Part shown: piece after piece, positions 63,893 to 64,000 of the stretch
Layout: each line of letters starts with the position of its first letter
How positions within the stretch are numbered: the stretch's first letter is position 1
Source of the DNA: Nissolia schottii
Lineage: Eukaryota; Streptophyta; Magnoliopsida; Fabales; Fabaceae
DNA: 64,000 nt
Assembly (NCBI GenBank): GCA_003254905.1
Contig: QANU01047469.1
Location: 447-64,446, forward strand
Direction: 5' to 3'
Notes under the pieces: generated by a model
The model's input: only the letters and a program-made list of their open reading frames with translations
Database searches by the model: none
What the model was told of the DNA's origin: nothing
Program-made: the position numbers and the translations under genes

Positions 63893-64000
63893 GTTCTTTT
63901 TTTGGTATACAATGGGGCAAGAGCCCAAGAAAGAAACAACAATAAACAAACTAGCCTCCACGAGGCCACGCAATCTGAATCAGATCATTTAGAAGAAGAG
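63893..64000 (-). mobile_element. Possible LINE 3' end, cut by the window edge
   Basis: A T run (63898-63905), then GGTATACAATGGGGCAAGAGCCCAAG-type sequence, resembles the minus-strand 3' end of a plant LINE. The window ends before coding sequence could confirm this. Confidence 0.35.

Larger units (their letters stand above)
63054..64000. other. Leader and upstream region of the permease gene
   Basis: A possible minus-strand leader intron runs from a donor near 63347 (GAG then GTATTAC) or near 63517 (ACAG then GTGAAAT) to the acceptor near 63085. An ATG/CAT array lies at 63568-63604. DNA beyond 63720 is AT-rich. The last about 110 bases look like the A-tailed end of a LINE on the minus strand. 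Confidence 0.4.

Overview
This window is nuclear DNA from a flowering plant. Intron-rich genes with GT-AG junctions, AT-rich introns, a chloroplast-targeted protein and plant-specific families (DUF630/DUF632, PP2C clade D, PUT polyamine carriers) show a eudicot. The protein sequences and the repeat types (Au-like SINEs, short inverted-repeat elements) suggest a legume, but that is inference and I cannot name the species.

Eight host gene models were rebuilt exon by exon with all reading-frame phases closing, and one more is a single-exon gene. Left to right: PP2C clade D phosphatase (+, 3204-5944); DUF630/DUF632 protein of the NRG2/REL2/APSR1 type (+, 9319-12963); CPP1/CDF1 chloroplast J-like chaperone (-, 16775-13647); V-ATPase subunit B (+, 21356-26314); aminopeptidase M1 (-, 34634-27493); DnaJ-RRM protein of the DNAJC17 type (+, 41141-42741); transportin-1 (+, 45268-57243); PP2A B' (B56) regulatory subunit (-, 59765-58064); polyamine/amino acid permease of the PUT type (-, 63053-61656). 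They are unrelated housekeeping and regulatory genes. I see no operon-like or pathway cluster. Three pairs converge (DUF630/CPP1, V-ATPase B/APM1, transportin/PP2A B').

The most informative part is the mobile DNA inside introns. Several insertions still carry readable target-site duplications: related 5'-truncated L1-type LINE tails in introns of V-ATPase B, APM1 and transportin-1; a hAT-like element with an 8-bp duplication, an Au-like SINE and a hairpin MITE in transportin-1; a Mutator-like MITE making up most of one APM1 intron; a Tourist-like MITE and a second SINE in intron 1 of the DUF630 gene. The 34.8-41 kb spacer is repeat-rich. It holds a C-rich then GA-rich low-complexity tract with a 61-bp minisatellite, two LINE RNase-H fragments, and a fossil solo LTR of about 2.9 kb bounded by a CTATT duplication. 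Other oddities are three near-palindromes at the left edge, five poly-G runs of 11-12, a perfect 49-bp tandem duplication, and one undetermined base in a TA microsatellite.

I found no evidence for a new enzymatic or defence system. The novelty here is in gene and transposon structure.
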